Shown here: one piece after another, positions 61,626-64,000 of the stretch | How the letters are laid out: the number at the start of each line of letters is the position of its first letter | Numbering within the stretch: position 1 is the stretch's first letter | Source of the DNA: Agapetus fuscipes | Lineage: Eukaryota > Arthropoda > Insecta > Trichoptera > Glossosomatidae | Assembly (NCBI GenBank): GCA_951799405.1 | Contig: OX637344.1 | Span: 3,906,001 to 3,970,000, forward strand | DNA: 64,000 bases | Direction: 5' to 3' | Notes under the pieces: model-generated | What the model was told of the DNA's origin: nothing | Seen by the model: only the letters and a program-made list of their open reading frames with translations | Databases searched by the model: none | Translations under genes and position numbers: made by a program

Positions 61626-61865
61626 CGGGGCTATTCATAGACATTTTAGTCGTCGGTTGAGTCCACGCTTTGACAAACTAATGGCGCCTGAGCTGGAAGT
61701 TTCATCAGCACGGTCATTCTTACCTACCGAATTTTGTAATATTTGTATGAAGACAAATCAGGTGTTCACTAGAGGCCATCTTGGATTGACAGGTCTTAAT
61801 ACAAAAATGCATCATGAGTTTGTCATGGGCTCAACCGACGACTAAAATGTTTAAGAATAGCCCCG
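61626..61865. mobile_element. MITE-2 copy, flanked by TA
   Basis: CGGGGCTATTCATAGACATT to the inverse TTAAGAATAGCCCCG, with TA at 61624-61625 and 61866-61867. The interior is inverted relative to the 19.46 and 37.4 kb copies, as expected for insertion in either orientation. Confidence 0.85.
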
Positions 61866-62107
61866 TAAGTAAACTAAAATAAATGTAGGTGTTCATAAGA
61901 TGTAGGTAAGTAGAATGGTAGATGTAGATCTAAGATGCTGAAACTGTCTTTATTCTTCTAGGGGTGGCCAGAGCCTCTGCAGATAAGTCTTAATTTTTTT
62001 CCAATCCTTGCATACCTCTTTCAATTCATTCATATCCATCACCTTTTTCATAAATTTTCTTTTCTTATATTTGGTTTCTATAACTAATTCTTCCACAATT
62101 TAACCAA

Positions 62108-62263
62108 GAGTATCCTCTTGATAATGACGTGAATAAGTCGAAAGTACTTGAGGGAAATAAATACTCAATTTGTGAAAATAAAACTCTGTGTTTTTTATAA
62201 TTTTTTATAATTATTTATAAAAATGAATTTTCACTGTGTGAATACACAAACTTTAAAAAGTCT
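62108..62263 (+). mobile_element. compact hammerhead element with 11-bp flanking repeats
   Basis: AATTTAACCAA occurs at 62097-62107 and 62264-62274. The 156-bp insert holds a hammerhead-type hairpin near its 5' side, then GGGAAATAAATACTC, AAAACTCTGTGTTTT and TTTTCACTGTGTGAATAC, matching the end of the 45.5-kb repeat. No coding capacity. Confidence 0.6.
62114..62153 (+). ncRNA. hammerhead-like motif with U3-A8 swap
   Basis: Stem I CCTC/GAGG (62114-62117 with 62150-62153), core TTGATAA (62118-62124), stem II GAC/GTC, GAAA (62140-62143), stem III AG-TA-CT. The universal C3-G8 pair is replaced by T and A, preserving base pairing. Confidence 0.5.
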
Positions 62264-62775
62264 AATTTAACCAATCTAATCCAACCATACTTTTCTCGGT
62301 CTTCCCGTCTTCCCTTCACATTTCCTCTGTATAGACGCATTAGAAGTCTTTCATCATACATTCTGTCTACACCTCCAAACCATTTCATTCCATTATTTTG
62401 CACCTTTACTTTCGCATTCTCATTCAACTAGCGATTTTCTTCCACCCATTCATTCTTATCTCTATCTCTTAGAATTTTTCCTGTCACATTTCTTAAGTGT
62501 TTCATTTCCACTGTGCATACATTGTAAAGCTAGTATTATTCAGTCATTTACATTAACACAAATTAGTTATCAGGAAGTATGATAGCTAAAAGGAAGTGTG
62601 AAAGAAATATTAAATATTTTACTGATAATTGAAAACAGCTGATAGATTTTTAGGTACGAGGAATTGTTTTTTGGGGGTCAAAAAATAATCACAGAATTAA
62701 GTAAGGAGTTTACAATGCCAAATACTTATTTACTCTAGAAGTCTCCAAATCTTCCAACCTAAGGATCAAACTGAT

Positions 62776-62953
62776 TCTCCCTGTTTAAGAGAAGGTCTGC
62801 AAAAGTTGCAGAGTTTATGTTCATTTGTGGTTTGGATTTAAATTTGTAAGTACACATGCAGATTTTGTAAGCGCAAACTTACCCGTCTCTGTTTGTGGGA
62901 ATGCATTTAATATGAGCCTTAAATATCAATATACCTTTGCTACTTAGATTCTT
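62776..62953 (+). repeat. LINE-tail unit, 3' two thirds
   Basis: GAGAAGGTCTGCAAAAGTTGC to ACCTTTGCTACTTAGATT, directly followed by another LINE end in the opposite direction. Confidence 0.65.
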
Positions 62954-62972
62954 CTACTTCTTCGTGTCAGCT

Positions 62973-63206
62973 TCACACCGTATTGGCCCAGTAACGAGCA
63001 ATGTCTACAGCTCTTTGCTTTCCCGCAAAGAGATCATCCATGGAGCAGCTTGTCGGACAGGAGGGACAACACCGCAGGTGCTCCATTGTTTGCTGAGCTC
63101 CACACTCACATAGTGTAGAGTCCTCCCGTCCCAGAAATCCCCAGGTCAGCATGTTGGCCCGGGCTCTTCCAACATTGGTCCTCAATCTGTTCATGGATCT
63201 CCACAC
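62973..63206 (-). pseudogene. LINE C-terminal zinc-knuckle-like end
   Basis: 77 codons, minus strand: MWRSMNRLRTNVGRARANML, WGF, CECGAQQTMEHLRCCPSCP, MDDL, ARYWANTV. The C-x-C then H-x3-C/C-x2-C cluster with TMEHL is the usual C terminus of many arthropod LINE reverse transcriptases. Nothing upstream of it remains. It interrupts a LINE-tail unit: CTACTTAGATT occurs on both sides (62939 and 63209). Confidence 0.75.
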
Positions 63207-63288
63207 GGGCTACTTAGATTAATAATTATAGACTATATAGACATCGTGGATGGATACCTACGTCAATAACTTAAAAAAACATTAATTA

Positions 63289-63376
63289 TAAGCGCAAAAT
63301 AACACGTATGTGTTTGTGAGAATGATTGAATATGAATTTTAAATGTTAGTATATCTTTGTAACTTTGATTATAGAT
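63289..63376 (+). repeat. LINE-tail unit, 3' third
   Basis: TAAGCGCAAAATAACACG to GTAACTTTGATTATAGATTG. Confidence 0.5.
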
Positions 63377-64000
63377 TGATGATACTGAGTTTGGCCACCG
63401 AGCCTCAGCTTGGCCACCGCTGCCATACACGTTATATTCGTCGTGCAAATTTTTTGAGCATCGGCAAAAATTGCGTAGTAACTTTTGGTGGAACGAGTGC
63501 CACGGGGGGGAGGGAATAAAAATTTGAAAGTATTTCAAATGAAAGTTCTAAAGTTGAAATGCTGGAAAAGTTTTAAGTAACTTGTCGGCAAGTAACGTCT
63601 CGATGATGTTCTTTAATAAACAGTGTTTCTTTTTTGCACCGCGTCAGAAATGTGAAGTTTTCTTTTATAATTATTTTAATGAAGTGATCGTACTTGAGAG
63701 ACTTTTGAATGAACGAATAAAGATTAAGAACAAAATGTTTATACAACTTCCAGGAAAATTTTATTTCGAATTGGCTTTCGCTATTTGCAGAATTTTAAGG
63801 CTTTTAATTTACATAATTTAATAAGTTGAATTTCTTTTTAGATATCCACCTACGACCATGTCTTTTTTTGTTGTTGTTCACGATTTCAGTTATAAAATAT
63901 TCACGCCTAAATTTCATCGAATTCAAATACGACAAAAGAGAACGCCCTGGTTGAAGAACCTGAGACAGTGGTTTGACAGAAGCACAATATATTCTATGAG
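63377..64000. other. no gene recognised to the window edge
   Basis: Short frames only; nothing supported. Confidence 0.4.

Larger units (their letters stand above)
61958..62520 (-). pseudogene. RTE-like subfamily B C-terminal region, split
   Basis: 3' part 61958-62090 (CTAGGGGTGGCCAGAGCC, ATATCCATCACCTTTTTCAT) and upstream part 62267-62520 (minus-strand residues ERLLMRLYRGNVKGRREDRE, MKWFGGVDRMYDERL). A 156-bp hammerhead element lies between them. Confidence 0.65.

Overview
This is AT-rich animal nuclear DNA, most likely from an arthropod and probably an insect. The evidence is an RTE-like LINE, a Ty3/Gypsy element, Penelope-like elements with hammerhead-type hairpins, tRNA-derived SINEs and many short TIR elements, with no operons or compact genes. 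The species cannot be named from the sequence. No complete host gene is visible. Nearly everything recognisable is mobile DNA, often nested. Only two short stretches look like possible host exons (28.87-29.22 kb and 39.42-39.70 kb), and one 500-bp stretch (16.96-17.46 kb) looks like a possible regulatory region.

Layout. 0-6.3 kb: a TIR-bounded element, an intact 998-codon LINE (endonuclease plus reverse transcriptase) with its 3' UTR, and a 772-bp Penelope-like remnant flanked by 186-bp inverted repeats. 6.7-9.9 kb: a degenerate minisatellite split by a SINE, and a 24-bp minisatellite. 10.7-16.3 kb: a 5.6-kb Gypsy element with a 4-bp target duplication and nearly identical LTRs, inserted in a LINE 3' UTR. 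16.3-39.7 kb: LINE fragments, SINEs and MITEs in AT-rich DNA, with a 708-bp palindrome at 35.0-35.7 kb. 39.7-41 kb: a 5'-truncated copy of the LINE. 41-64 kb: MITEs, SINEs, inverted Penelope-type repeats, short hammerhead elements and degraded LINE ends.

The Gypsy element is the standout. Gag carries a SAP-like domain, a coiled coil, a capsid region and a CCHC knuckle. Pol has protease and integrase but has lost all of reverse transcriptase and RNase H in an apparently in-frame deletion, and a one-base insertion breaks integrase. After integrase the same reading frame continues into a macrodomain resembling TARG1/OARD1 and then a CCCH zinc finger. The near-identical LTRs imply recent movement, presumably with enzymes supplied in trans.

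A second theme is a set of hairpins with hammerhead-ribozyme organisation: CTGANGA, stem II, GAAA and a two-base-pair stem III. They lie in the terminal repeats of Penelope-like elements, several arranged as inverted pairs. Two also lie in compact 150-200 bp insertions flanked by 11-bp direct repeats. All assignments come from reading the sequence by eye; no searches were run.
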